A stretch of DNA of 64,000 nucleotides from Cunninghamia lanceolata (GCA_027924645.1 BSBN01000047.1:1364001-1428000); one strand, 5' to 3'. Positions 50,370-62,261 are shown, counted from the first letter of the stretch. Program-made: numbers and translations. Notes: generated from the letters alone by a model not told the origin.

Positions 50370-53035
50370 ATGCAGCAAATTCCATTAGAGAACGGTAGGT
50401 TCGAGAGGATCCGACGATTCAGGCGGCCAACAAAGTACGGACCTCCGGTATGTACGCTTTTAATTTTGGTCAAATTACATTTATTGCAGTCGAAATCTAG
50501 GGTTAAAGGGAACAGTTTTAAATGTGTGGTTTTATTATTTGGGCACATATGATAAATAGATCCAGGCATTTAACGTGATTCCATGCATCTGAGATGGAAA
50601 TTGGTGCATATGCAAATTTTTCGCATTTGACAAATAGTTATGCGCATATAGTTAGGGTTTCCATGCATACATAGGATTTAGTACATTCAAACAACAGTCC
50701 TGCGTATATAGGATGGGATCGTGCATGCAAAATCAAGTAGCACATACAATTAGGGGTTCGGCGTATTCAAGTTTTTCTGTGCATTTGCCTAGGGTTTCAG
50801 CGCATTTGATATAAAACTACACTTTTGGTTTAAAACACGCATCTGACTTCTATTTCTATGCATTTTCTTGAAATAGCACAAATGAAAGGGGGTTCTACGC
50901 ATGTGCCCCAAAGACACACTTCTGATAAATAGAGTGGCGCATCTGACAAAAGAGGGCAATTACTTAGTTCATTTGGTTAAGTCGGCTTCAAGGTCGATAT
51001 TGGCCAACTGATAGGCCATCTTCCAGATTGATAAAATCTCAAAAAAGATGATAGGATAGGTTACTGATAGGATAACTAGGTAATTGCTTTGATATATATG
51101 ATAGATATGCAACTTAGTTGGTCGGTTAACTCGCTTGTGTTATTGATTGTAGAAGGAGCTAGATAATGTCTTGATGTTGCGAGAGAGATTTCCAGTTACT
51201 CAACTTCTATGACCGTACTTGACCGAGACTGATCACTTGGTCCTTGGATCAGTGGGATTATGGTATGTCTGATTTATGCTTGAGATGTAGGCAAATCTAG
51301 CACTGCTAACTGCACTGGGAGAGAGGTTTCATAGCGAGACTGGCACATTTCACTTGCCGACAGGGGAGATGGTGGTGACGCTAGAGGACGTGCATTAGAT
51401 TCTGTGGATTCTGATACAGGGGAAGCTAGTGGAGTATGAGTCACACTCAGGAGTTGGATTGGCAGAGTGTAGATGAGTATTCGATGATGCAGACCTGAGG
51501 GGACAGAGATTAGCTGAGCTGATATGGTGGATTACTATGAGCCCCTACCAACCATACCAGCAGGATTGGTTGGAGGTGTGGTCTGCCCAGATAGGAGATC
51601 ATTTGGATTTCTAGTTGGATGGGGGAGGATGCTAGAGAGGATGATATTTGAGAGGACATGCTTTTCCTGGGGTGTTTGTATATTTGCACACTTATACCAT
51701 GATCTTCATTAGTTTGTGTATGATGGAGCGGCAAGTTTATCTGCTGAAGTATCTTTGTTACAGATTTGGGCATGGTTGCACATAATTGTTACACAGCCGA
51801 TAGGCATGGGTGTTAGAGGCCATGATAGACCCTATTCCTACATGTTTCAGGGACCCTTTCCCAACCCAAGTTGGGAAAGCTTGAGTACTGGCAGCATGCA
51901 TTGGATAATGTAGATGTACTTCAAGAGTGGCAGCTGTACTTGGACTGTGAGGCATGGGAGGAGGATGCTGCAGAGTTGCCTTACTATTTTTCAAACATGA
52001 TGGTTGATAGGGAGGACACCATATATACTAGAGCAACATATTGTTTCTCGTGTGCTCTGACAGTTTGGTAGGGTCCAAGGGATACCCCAGGGGACTGCTA
52101 TATTTGCTCGGACGCACAAGGAGCCTTCATGGTGGGGTCTTGTGGCTTTATTTGAGATGGTGAGAGTAGACTTTTTACAGATTCTATATCAGGCCTGGGA
52201 TTTGTGGAGACATATTATGGATGCAAGGATGACAACTAACTATGCGGCACACTTCATAGCTCATCATGTTCTGAGATACTCTAGACCTGGGGAGAGAGCT
52301 CCTAGATTAGAGGACGGAAATGAGGAGGATTATGATGCTCCTCGTTAGAGGAGGAGGCGACGGCGAGGTGGTAGAGGTGGCCGAGGTGGCGGAGATGATG
52401 GTGGCGAGGGTGGTGGAGGTGGCAAAGGTGATGATGGAGATGATGGGGATGATGGTGAGGATGGGGGACAGAGGAGGGTGAGACAGAGAGTGGAGGGAGC
52501 ATAGATATAGGTTCAGGCCCAACCTCAAGTACAGACATAGGTACAGGCTCAGCCACAGGTGCAGGCACAGGTCCAAGGTCAAGATGATGGACTGATGGTA
52601 GCCTTACAAGCCTAGGTGGCTCAGTTACAGGGGCAGGTTGGGTAGATGCAGCAGTAGATTACCTAGCTACAGGGAGATGTGAGGATAGTTATCTTATAGC
52701 GAGATACTGCCATTCAAAGATACACTAGGGCAGAGGCCCTACTGCAGAAGGTATAGCAAACCGCAACACAGGGTCCCACTGGGTAGACTATTACAAAGAT
52801 GGTTAGAGTTGGGCAGGAGATTTTCTATTAGAGATCCCTATATGAGCAGGTAGTGCCCCTAGAGCAAAGAGTGGGTAGCTTCCATCCAAGCTCACACAGT
52901 AGATCCAGGTGGACACTGTCAGAGAGTGGAGGAGTTATGGGGCCGCCACCTCCTCATGAGCCACTAGGGATAGGTCCTACAGGTCCTCAGCCTCAGCCTC
53001 AACAACCAACACCTTTCGGAGGTGGTACCACTTAG
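50370..53035 (+). pseudogene. Plant mobile domain (PMD, MAIN/MAIL-like) gene carried antisense in E3
   Basis: Exon 1 runs from ATG 50370 to 50447 (26 codons, basic, RFRRPTKYGPP). A GTATGT donor follows, then an intron to the TTGTAG acceptor at 51152; exon 2 starts in phase at 51153. Exon 2 reads KELDNVLMLRERFPV, then the PMD hallmark TGTFHLPTGEMVVTLEDV, VFDDADLRGQRLA, a WAWxHIIVTxPIGMG block and RQFGxVQGIPQGTAIFART (near 52060-52130). An Arg/Gly tract (52350-52420) and a Gln-rich, Pro-ending tail finish it. PMD proteins act in silencing and genome stability, and transposon-borne versions are known. Stops and at least two frameshifts (about 51525, 51870) show it is dead; tail stops are all TAG. 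Confidence 0.8.
50448..51152 (+). other. Intron of the PMD gene with recurring CGCAT-type motifs
   Basis: About 700 bases bounded by GTATGT and TTGTAG. Between 50580 and 50945, variants of GCGCATTTG/GCGCATATA/GCATCTGA recur irregularly about every 25-40 bases. No coding is visible. Confidence 0.5.
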
Positions 53036-54650
53036 GTATTTTGGAGACATGTCTCACTTGTGCAGTATTTTGTATACACACTATTTTTGATAGCTCGAGA
53101 TACTCTTTTTATGATATCATTGTATACTTGGACATTTATTATTTTTGATGATGATCTATACATGGCTTCGATGGACTATATGCATGTGCACTTATGGATG
53201 TACGTTATCTATATGTTTGATGTTGATGTTATCTATATGATGGATGTTATGATTATGTTTATATTTTGATGATTCTAACATGTTATTTTATGATGCATAT
53301 GGTATGTATGACATGATGCTTCTATTGATTCACATGATTACTTACATCTATGCGTAATGTTATGTGCAATGATCCTATATGCTTATAGTTTATGATGACC
53401 TAATGCATATGTTGATGATTCTTAAATGCAATACTTGATGTTTAATTTTCTATGGATGATGATCTAATATGCAACTACTATGACAAATGATATCTATGTC
53501 TTGTGTTTTGATTTTTGATGATAAATGTTATGCATGAGACCTATATGGATATATGACATCACTATCATGATCTAAATGCTTAATGTAACTAATGCACTTT
53601 AAATGATACGACCTTCTGATGGACATGTCTATGATATGCAAAAATGATAATGATGATTTATTTTTGTTATGCCAAGTATACTCAATCATAAATGAAAGAA
53701 CACTTAGAAGAATTAGACTAAATGATTCAGATAAATAGGTAATTTAGAAGAATAATTTGGATGAATGAAAGAAATGATTTGGATAAATGGATAATTATAA
53801 TGAAATTAAAGAAATTGACTTGGATCTTAAGGCACTTGGAAAATGATAATTTATGGAATGCTTATAAATGAAATGAAATGCAAACCTAACATGCACAAAT
53901 GAGGCTTTGTCATCTTGTATACAAGTATTTGAAGTACTTTTTTCATCATTAAGCTTTTAAAATGTTGTAAGAAAATACAAGCATCTAGGTATAATTAAAC
54001 CAGGATGACCTGAGTATCTCTTACATGGATTTTGATTTAGCAAGTTAATACAAGCATCTAGGTAAAATTGAACCGAGATGACCTGAGTATTACTTGCATG
54101 TATCAACAGACAAGGATTGCACTCTTTCATGCTAAGACCCATAACGTCATCGATGATCTTTTGCTGATCATGTCGTTAGACAAGTCATCACATTACTAAA
54201 GATTAATCCACAAACAACAAACAAATAAAAATAATCATGTGCCATCATAGCTCCTCTAGTCTTGAACATCCTCAAGTAGCATAGAAAACATGATAACAAA
54301 AATCAAGACCTAAGACTTAAACCTATAACAACCATCAAATCTTTTTGCCACAGATATGTTTTCTTGCCATGATAATAGATATAACCATCCTGATAGTTTA
54401 GGCACATTGTTGTCTGATATAGGTTAATGTCTTATGTCAAGTTTTTGGTTGAAAAGTTTGTTTGTAGTACTGTATGTTGTCTAGAGATAGTATCATGATC
54501 CGGTTTGTTATCCTCTGAGATTTGTGACATTCAAGAATCCAATTCCCAACTAGGTCGAGGATTTTTCCCCCTGTCAAGTAAAGGATCATTTTTTTATGGA
54601 TGAGACATATGGATTGAACTGACTGAGACTCGATGTGACAGGGCCTAAGG
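53036..54650. other. E3 internal region without genes
   Basis: ATGATG/TATG-rich low-complexity DNA (about 53080-53700), then a two-copy repeat of about 55 bases (53975-54029 and 54048-54100, containing ACAAGCATCTAGGTA and GATGACCTGAGTAT). No gag, pol or other frame is recognisable on either strand. Confidence 0.55.
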
Positions 54651-54659
54651 AACTAACCT

Positions 54660-54975
54660 AGTGCCTTGGGGGCTCATCAATGATGGCCTTGCCTATGTGA
54701 CAATGCAGAGGCAACATAGTTCAATGGTGTGGACTATGTGGACCTAAGATCTAGGGGGTGGGAAGCCTCGAGGGCTCATCAATAATGGCCTTGCCTATGT
54801 GATAACGCAGAGGCAACGTAGTTTGACCATGGAGATTAACACTAGTGATGGATAAATGGATGGAGTGTGACAGATGATGGTAAGATGAGTGGTTTGGATG
54901 GATGGGAAGCCTCGAGGGCTCATCAATGATGGCCTTGCCTACTTGATAGCTCAGAGGCGATGTAGTTCAACACTG
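54660..54975. repeat. Tandem repeats in the E3 leader (three copies)
   Basis: A unit of about 65 bases containing GGGCTCATCAATGATGGCC and TTGCCTATGTGA...CAGAGGCAA recurs near 54667, 54763 and 54899, 95-135 bases apart. On the element strand this is the region just after the 5' LTR. Confidence 0.75.
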
Positions 54976-55098
54976 ATACCGACGATGAAGTTGTGATAGA
55001 TGATACAATGGATAAAGAATGGGATGGATAGCCTGATTTGACAAGGTGATAAAGGTGAGAAAACAACAAGCTATGATAGGTATCTTGTTATGTGGTTT

Positions 55099-55119
55099 GA
55101 TGGATGGTGGGCACTAAAA
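55099..55119 (-). other. E3 primer-binding site candidate
   Basis: Minus-strand TTTTAGTGCCCACCATCC adjoins the 5' LTR end. It equals the common gypsy TTTTGGCGCCCACC context with two transition changes. Confidence 0.5.
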
Positions 55120-56257
55120 TGTGATTGATAATTTGAAACTACTGTAAGAACATACTAAGATACCACAAATACTCTAGAATTCTTACTCAAATTCAATACA
55201 TCAATGAAACTAAGAAAAATGCAATAAACATAGATTATACCTTTGCAAACTGATTTAACCCGTGAGTTCCATTGTTTCCTATCTTCTTAATGATATTGTT
55301 GATCTAATAATATTGCTCTCAGAAATGTACTTCCTTGCTTTCCAAGATGACAAAGAGAGGAATGGAGTTGTGGATGAAAATGCAATGTGAAGGATTTCTA
55401 CAATGCTAAATGATGTTGTGAAGCCATGATATTGATATGATGCTAAATGATGTTGTGAAGCCAAATGATTGTGCAACAATGGATATTATGAAACTAAATG
55501 CAAATGGGGGGCCAAAGGCATGCTTGATTTCTTGATGGAATTTCTACAGCATGTAAGTACTAAACCTCATGTGATTGCAAAATGGGGGTGAGGAACCTGC
55601 TTTTATAGGCCAAAGAGAGGTCCAATCCAAGTGTCAAAAGATCCATGGTAGAGAATGAGTCATGTGATGTGTATGGTAGAGATTTGATTAGTTGGGATGA
55701 GAGAGATAAAAAGGGGAGATGTTCCTCCTACGATGACAAGGTGGAGAGAAAGGTGTGAGCAAGAGGCCACTTGTCACAATACTCTCAAAGACCAAAAGAC
55801 AAGGGTCAAAGAAGGAGTCCTTCTTTGTAGGGTTGTTGGAAAGAATCTAGGAACTATGATGACATGGAAAGACCAAGTTCTTAGGAATAAGGTCTAGTTA
55901 GAGGATAAATAGGACATGTGGGTGAGGATAATTATATAATTAAATATTTAAATATTTAATTATGTGTGCAACATGATGAGGTGTAAAGTGAGGTGGAAAT
56001 GATGTGGATTTATAGAATCAAGACTTTAGGATAGATGATTAATTAAATAATTTGGAATTATTCAATTAAGGATGATTTAGAGGAATTTGGATTATTTAAT
56101 TACATAAATTGATTTTTTATTTAATTTTTGGAAGATTAAGATGAATGTGAATCAGATAAATAAATTAGGATATTTATTTATTGATAGAGAAAAAAGGAAT
56201 AAAGTAAATATTAAGATATTTATTTAATTTGACTAGAGCCATTTTTAGGTGTATACA
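55120..56257 (-). repeat. 5' LTR of E3
   Basis: Plus-strand ends TGTGATTGATAATTTG and GGTGTATACA; similar to 48789-49969 with small indels (1,138 against 1,181 bp). Confidence 0.88.
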
Positions 56258-57800
56258 ATTATTTTGCATGGATTTAATCAGATTGACGAGATTGTATGGC
56301 TCTAATTTCAACACTTGTGACTACGACCACAAATGGGCACATTTGAGTTGATAAGCATTTCGATGCTACGAATTGATTTAGGACATTTATGACCATGACT
56401 CACCGATAGACATTAATTGTTGACTTGATCAAGTTGAAGTGACAAAGGGACTTTGCATGCAACTAGAAAACCAACATGATTTTCAAGAGTGACTTGACAA
56501 CACATCAATTAATGAACATGAAAAATTTAAAATTTGTTGAATTAACAACACATCCCATGTGTGATGCTTATTTAAATTGTTCACCCTGAGAAGATGCACT
56601 ATCCTCCTATTTACCACTTCCAACTATCCATTAGTCTAGGGATGGAATGTAGTAGACTTGCTCAACTTTGTGTCTAGCATAGAACAAAGTGTTTTCTAGA
56701 AAGTACTCAAGAAACATATTCTCTATTTAAAAATATAGTTTCGAGGGTTGTAAAGTTGATCTAGAGACATGCTAAAAATATAGTTGAGCTATTTCTAGAG
56801 CTAAGATTCCTTTCTTACAAGGAATCATAATAGCCATCTTTGAGAACCAATCAACTACTACAAAAACACAATCATTATCATGCTTAGTAGTAGGGTACCC
56901 TAAGATCAAGTCTACGAAAATCGATTTCCATGGTTTCTTTACAGCCAGGAGAGATGTGTACAAACCTTGCTTCTTGTTCACCAGTTTGGAAACTACACAT
57001 GCTATACAAGACTTGATAGATTTGGTGACATCGAGCTTGAGGTGTGGCCAAAGAAATAATTCTATAACACAAGGGTATTTTGACCTCCAAAATATCTTAG
57101 AAGCTGGTTACCCGTATCAATTTATGTCTCTATATCTCATGTGGAATGCACAAGTGCCCAAGGTTGTATAGGAGTCCATCTTGCAAGTAGAAATTTGGAA
57201 CTAAATTACTACAAAGAAAATTTTTATAAATACCTACAAAATCCTTGTTAGAAGGATACAATTTTGACCATGTGTCAACTTCATGTCCACATACATCAAG
57301 AATAGATAGAAGATCTTGAACTAGTGGATAGTCAAGACAATTTGTGGTTGAATCGACAATTCCCTTCTTATGCTTGATGTTTAGGTGGAACTATTGAAGA
57401 TAAGAAGGTTATCTATTTCCTAACCATAATTTTAGTGAACCCAACATGAACCCCAACCTTCACTGTCTCTTTCCCTCAAACTTCTCATCAAGTTGATTCT
57501 CCTTTCAAGTCAATAAGTTCTTATTCAATAACTTAACTTATACCAAATTCTACTCTTAATTCTTGAAATCTACCATCATTCAATATAATCTACTTTTGGG
57601 TAAAATAGACACAACCATAACATTTAGACCTCACCATGACTATGCTAGAGTGCTTTTACTATTCTCATGAAAGTACATATATAGCAAAGGAAAGGCAAGA
57701 CATGCCCTCCAACATTGCCCTCAATGAAGGAAAATAATGGTAGCTATAAATGTTATATAAACATCATATATAAGCACAAGTAAGATGTAAGGTATAAGTA
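56258..57800 (-). mobile_element. Unit X, copy D (continuation of copy C right of E3)
   Basis: Starts at the second ATTAT and matches copy A from 23456 and copy B from 35500, including the integrase region and the stretch that holds the LINE target in copy B. Homology fades near 57800. Confidence 0.75.
56570..57335 (-). pseudogene. Ty3/gypsy integrase fragment, copy D
   Basis: The minus frame at 56981-56772 is the integrase core start (KKQGLYTSL, SIFVDLILGYPTTKHDNDC, FVVVDWFSKMAIMIPCKK), with the first catalytic Asp in FVDLI. The zinc region lies upstream (GHLCIP) in a shifted frame. The core end near 56600-56640 has TAG at both former glutamines of HPQTNGQ. Inactive. Confidence 0.8.
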
Positions 57801-60800
57801 TGATGAGGATCACAAACGTATGAGGATGTAAGTATAAGATAAACATGTAACCAAAAATATGATATCATAAGTACATGTCAATAGAAAAAATACTTAGACC
57901 ATTATAATAAGCATGCCAAGAGCTAGACATCATAAGCATGAAACCTAGGAAGCATATGATAAATCATGTAACACAAGGACATAAGAAGGAACATATTAAA
58001 ACAATTTAGTGGTAAGCATGGAACATAGGAGTCAAGTAAAGCATAGAGGAAAGCATGGGAACTGCATAGGGAACATATGAAAATATAAATAGGTGTGACA
58101 AGAGAAGTATAGGAGCTAAACATGGAATTAAGAAAAAGGTGCCCCAAGTGGAAAAATAAATCATGAAGCATAATATAGAATGTGAAATGACAATAGGAGA
58201 AGCACAACAAACATGGCCTAAACAAAAGGGACAACATGCAAGGACACATAACAAAGATAAATAAATGGTAATATAAGTAGATAAATTAACTATAAAAATG
58301 CTAAAGGTCTCAAACTTAACTATTGCCAATTTTCACCCATAGCTCAAATTGGCAGAGCTGAAACAATTTATGTTCATTTTAAGGTGAAAAGATTTTAACA
58401 CATTCTGCTTTGCTTAATCATTTTTTATTGAAAAGAAAGAATCCAGTTGTCATTGTGCAATGAGTTTCAACAAAAGGAAAGAATTCAGTTTGTCATTCAA
58501 ATGCATTGCAGCATAAAAGGAGAATACATGAACTATAAAATGTTGCTTCCATTTAGTTTGCAAGATTTCATTCACTTTACAATGTTTCATTCATTTTGCA
58601 AATGAAGTATACACAGAATAATACAAGTACTGCATTCATATTCATTGGAAAGAAAAGAGAAAAATCAAATGTCCCACACAAGCTGTGGGAATGACTAAAC
58701 TGAGCCAATGCAACAATATATGCGAGCTATACATCTGGAGATAAAGTAAAGAAAGAAACACATGAGAAGAAGTCATGTCCATCATTGCCTTAAGGGTTGG
58801 TGCAGAGTTTGGTCCTTCAATCCTTAATTTGATCCTCCTATCTTCAGCTCCTCTCGTTCCTGATCTCCAGATGCACTTGCAGATGATTGAGTGATTTTGT
58901 TAGAGCTCAGGACATGGAAATCTAATCATATGTTGCATCAACAAAAATATAACTTGTAGCTATGATGTATTAAGTCAATTGAGCCATTACTAGATGTGTG
59001 CAAGAGAGCCAGAAGGATCAAATCATCACATGAGTATTGTATTTATTGTTTTATCTAACTTGTTTGTGCAATGTGTAGGTACATGTACAGTCATTATGCA
59101 AGACATTTCAGCATGTGGTAAAAAATGGGCTCCCACAAGGGTTGAGCCCAGCATGTTGCCCCTTGATCTTAAGGGGATATAAGATAAGCAAATAAACTTT
59201 CAGATCAATGAATAAAAGCATATTATGATTGAAAGTCAATGACAACACCAATACATCATGAGACAACCTCCAAGGTAGGACAGTCAACATCAGATCAATA
59301 TCAACTAAAGGACAATCCCATCAAGAGTATTACAGCCAAAGAGGCATCATGGAGTAGCAATAGAATAGGTGTTTACCACTTTTTGTTGTGAATGAGATGT
59401 AAGATTGCTATTGAATAAATTAAGCAGCCATAAAAGGACAAAAATTAGTCATTAAGGTGATTGTCCCATCAATCAAGAAGCATGTTATCAGCTATAGGGC
59501 AGTCATATAATGAGAAACAATCCTATATCTATGTGTCATGCCATGTCAACTGACTTGTATGCAAGAGAAATCATAAATAGAGTGAATAGGACTGCTAGAG
59601 AAGGGCTTACAATGCCATCATAAGGGGACAGTCACCCTAATGATAGTCCATTCATCATATAATTACCATATGCCTCTGCAAGATGAAGATACAACCATAG
59701 GCTATAGGTATAGTGCATGAAAAAGGAACATCTAGTATGAGTGCAAGAGGGGTAGTGAAGAAGGACATAACAGCCACAATGCTTGCATCCACATAGTCTG
59801 AGACAGTAAACCATATATAACACAACCATAGAGTGCAAGGTACAGGTGGAAGATAATCATCCTAAAGATATAGTATACCTTTAAATCAAAAGAGGATACC
59901 ATACATTTAAATCAAGGAGACAAGTGTACAAGTCAAGGTGGGGTACCATTCACATATATGCAAAGAGGGACAGCCACCTAAATGGGCAGCATACAAGGAG
60001 TTCATGACAACATTCCAAGCATAATGGAACATGCCTTATGATGAAGAGTACATGAGATACATAGAGCAGATGAAGAATAGAAACTCCAATAACAAGGCAT
60101 CAAGATCAAGTATGTGGAGAAACCTTAAGGAGCAAGTGAAATGCATTACAGGATCATGCAATGAAGGATACAGGTGTAGCCATAAGCATTAAGATCCATC
60201 TACAGTCATAGTAATAGCATATATAAGATAAAGCCATGAAATAGAATAGTTCAGTCTTGAAAGAAGGTACAGTCATTGCCATAGAAGCCTATTAGTCATC
60301 AAAGGGCATATAAAGTATAAGACAGTTATGGAGTAATGAGACAAGTGATACCCAACAATAACAAAGCCATACACAGTCAACTATGACAGAGTATAAGAGT
60401 GTGTATGTGCATAAGGATTATCCCATATCAAATGAAGTGCATTACAGAAGACAATGAATCATGAAGAGAACTCATAGTGTCACTAGTGATAAGATAGAAT
60501 ATACATAATACAATTCTATGCTATAGGAGCCATGAAAAGAGATGTAGGTGCATTGAGCATTTAGAAGGTACAGTAGACTTGAAAGACTATAATAAAGTCA
60601 CTATTTCACATATGGCAAGGTTCATTATTCTTTTGTCTTCATGTCAAATTGTCGCAATCATCAATTGGAGAGTATACACTTTTAGATGCATTCATAACTA
60701 CATAAGCACAGAGTCACTACAGCCAAAGTCATTCTTATGAAAAGAATGAACAACTTATAAATAAAGAAGACAACCCTTGCTATCAACTAAAGAACAATCA

Positions 60801-61020
60801 ACATGCCTTGGAGCAGAAGAGATGTATATTTTCTTTTGTTTACCTACATGAGCTACAAATAAGAGCAACATGTATTTTTAAGCCTTCATCAAAAGTGCAA
60901 AGCCTAGAGTATGTGTAAATCCATCATGGAGCAGCAGAGAAAGAATAAGGTCACAATCCTCCTTTTAGGGTGACTATCCCCACTAGCCAAAGAACAGCAT
61001 TGTTTGAAGAGCATAGAGAA
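57801..61020. other. No recognisable genes
   Basis: A/C-rich, CATCAA/CATAAGG-rich DNA of a style seen inside the long solo LTRs G and H. A short match to the left part of unit X (TTTTTGTTGTGAATGAGATGTAA) occurs at 59380-59402. Open frames here are short and lack family resemblance. It could be part of another old LTR, but no borders are visible. Confidence 0.4.
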
Positions 61021-61030
61021 GGAGTAGGTG

Positions 61031-61209
61031 AAACCCTAGTAGGGTTTATAACAAATAAGAGAAGAAGCCTCTTTCACCATTCCACTACAAGGAAAGCTCA
61101 AACTAAGACAACACAAGAGGTAAACAAAATGCTAAGAGACAGTGATATCTTTTATGATAGAGAAAAGCAAAAAATGAAGTATATTGTTCACCAAACCCTA
61201 CTAGGGTTT
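61031..61209. repeat. Pair of telobox-like palindromes in inverted orientation
   Basis: AAACCCTAGTAGGGTTT (61031-61047) and its exact reverse complement AAACCCTACTAGGGTTT (61193-61209). Each joins two head-to-head AAACCCTA telomere-like motifs around one central base. They lie 145 bases apart. Confidence 0.85.
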
Positions 61210-62261
61210 ACATATAGTATGTGAAGCTTTTACCCTTTTCTTTTCAATGGCTATACATATTTGTTCCTGTTGCAGTCATCATGCCATGAGTGAAAGATCA
61301 AAGCATATAAAGGAAATATGAGCTACAGTTTCTCTTTTTAAAGAGTTTTTACAAAACCCATGCTAAATCATTATTCCATGAAGGCCAAGCAAAGAAAGAA
61401 GAGTATGCAGAGCTAGATACAGTGAACATGATGAAAACTAGTATGCATAACTGTTGTTCTTCCCTTGTTTTTATGTTAAATCAGAGAAAAGCAAATATGA
61501 AGTTTATACAAGAGCAAAGGAGGAGATTTTTCATCATCATGTTACTATACAAAAAACCAGAATGGATGCAACTGCAGGAGCAGTAGACAATGTATTTTTT
61601 CCACTTTTTCTTGCAAGAATACAAAATACACAGAAGGAAGACTTACCCAAACTGTGAGGATGTTGAAAATAGCTCAGAACAACATTTTAAACCTCAAGAA
61701 TGCCGCCAAAGATAGCTTCAAACCCTTGTATGTCAGTGGGCAGAGCAACAAGAGGAGAAAACAAAGTGAAAAATGAAGATTTTAGGTTTTCATCTTCTTT
61801 TTGGTCGAATGCCCTAGCCCGACTATGGGCATTATGTGTGTTTTTCGACTTCTTTTTGTGTGATCATTATTATCCAAAAAGTGCCCAAGGTCAACACTTT
61901 AGGTGTTGGAAAACTAATGATGCCAAAGAGCCCGTGAAGGGTCTTTTCAAAAACCTAATGATGCCTTTTGCTGATGCTTTTTGTTTGAAGGTCTTTTTTA
62001 CCTTAGAAACATAATGATGCAAGGGAGCCCATGGGGCCATGTTTTTGTTTTGATTTTCATAAGGTTTCTTGATGTAAGAAGATCAAGTAGCACATATATA
62101 TGCATGGAGATGCAATGAGATAAAACTATGGCATGGGAGTCATAAGGGTGAGGTGATTATGTAAATCAAAAGGGAGTTATAAGGAGTTATTATTTTTAAA
62201 CCTTTTGAAAATAATTACCCTCTTTTTTGCATGACTTGGAAACTGGTAAACAAATGTAAAC
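61210..62261. other. No recognisable genes; short imperfect repeat
   Basis: AATGATGC(C)AAAGAGCCCGTGAAGG near 61917 recurs imperfectly near 62012. Open frames here have no family resemblance. Confidence 0.35.

Larger units (their letters stand above)
48789..56257 (-). mobile_element. Non-autonomous LTR element E3 carrying an antisense PMD gene
   Basis: 7,469 bp between perfect ATTAT duplications (48784-48788 and 56258-56262), inserted in copy C/D of unit X. The LTRs are 48789-49969 and 55120-56257. On the minus strand a purine-rich tract (AAAGAGGGGCAAAA, 49970-49983) abuts the left LTR, and a TAGTGCCCACC site, close to the TGGCGCCCACC gypsy PBS, adjoins the right LTR. The element therefore reads right to left. 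No gag or pol is visible. The only recognisable gene is PMD on the opposite strand (50370-53035). Confidence 0.85.

Noticed and set aside
52302..52582. His/Leu/Ser-rich minus-strand frames
   Set aside because: Complement of the Gly/Arg/Asp-rich tract of the PMD gene; composition artefact.
56884..57090. Minus-strand frame of 68 codons in copy D
   Set aside because: Out of frame with the gypsy integrase motifs covering the same bases.
57923..58329. Hydrophobic minus-strand frames of about 107 codons resembling membrane proteins
   Set aside because: They overlap in two frames within CATAAG-rich low-complexity DNA; the hydrophobic residues follow from base composition.
60961..61657. Plus-strand frames of 84 and 67 codons around the teloboxes
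   Set aside because: No start context, splice support or family resemblance; short and overlapping repeats.
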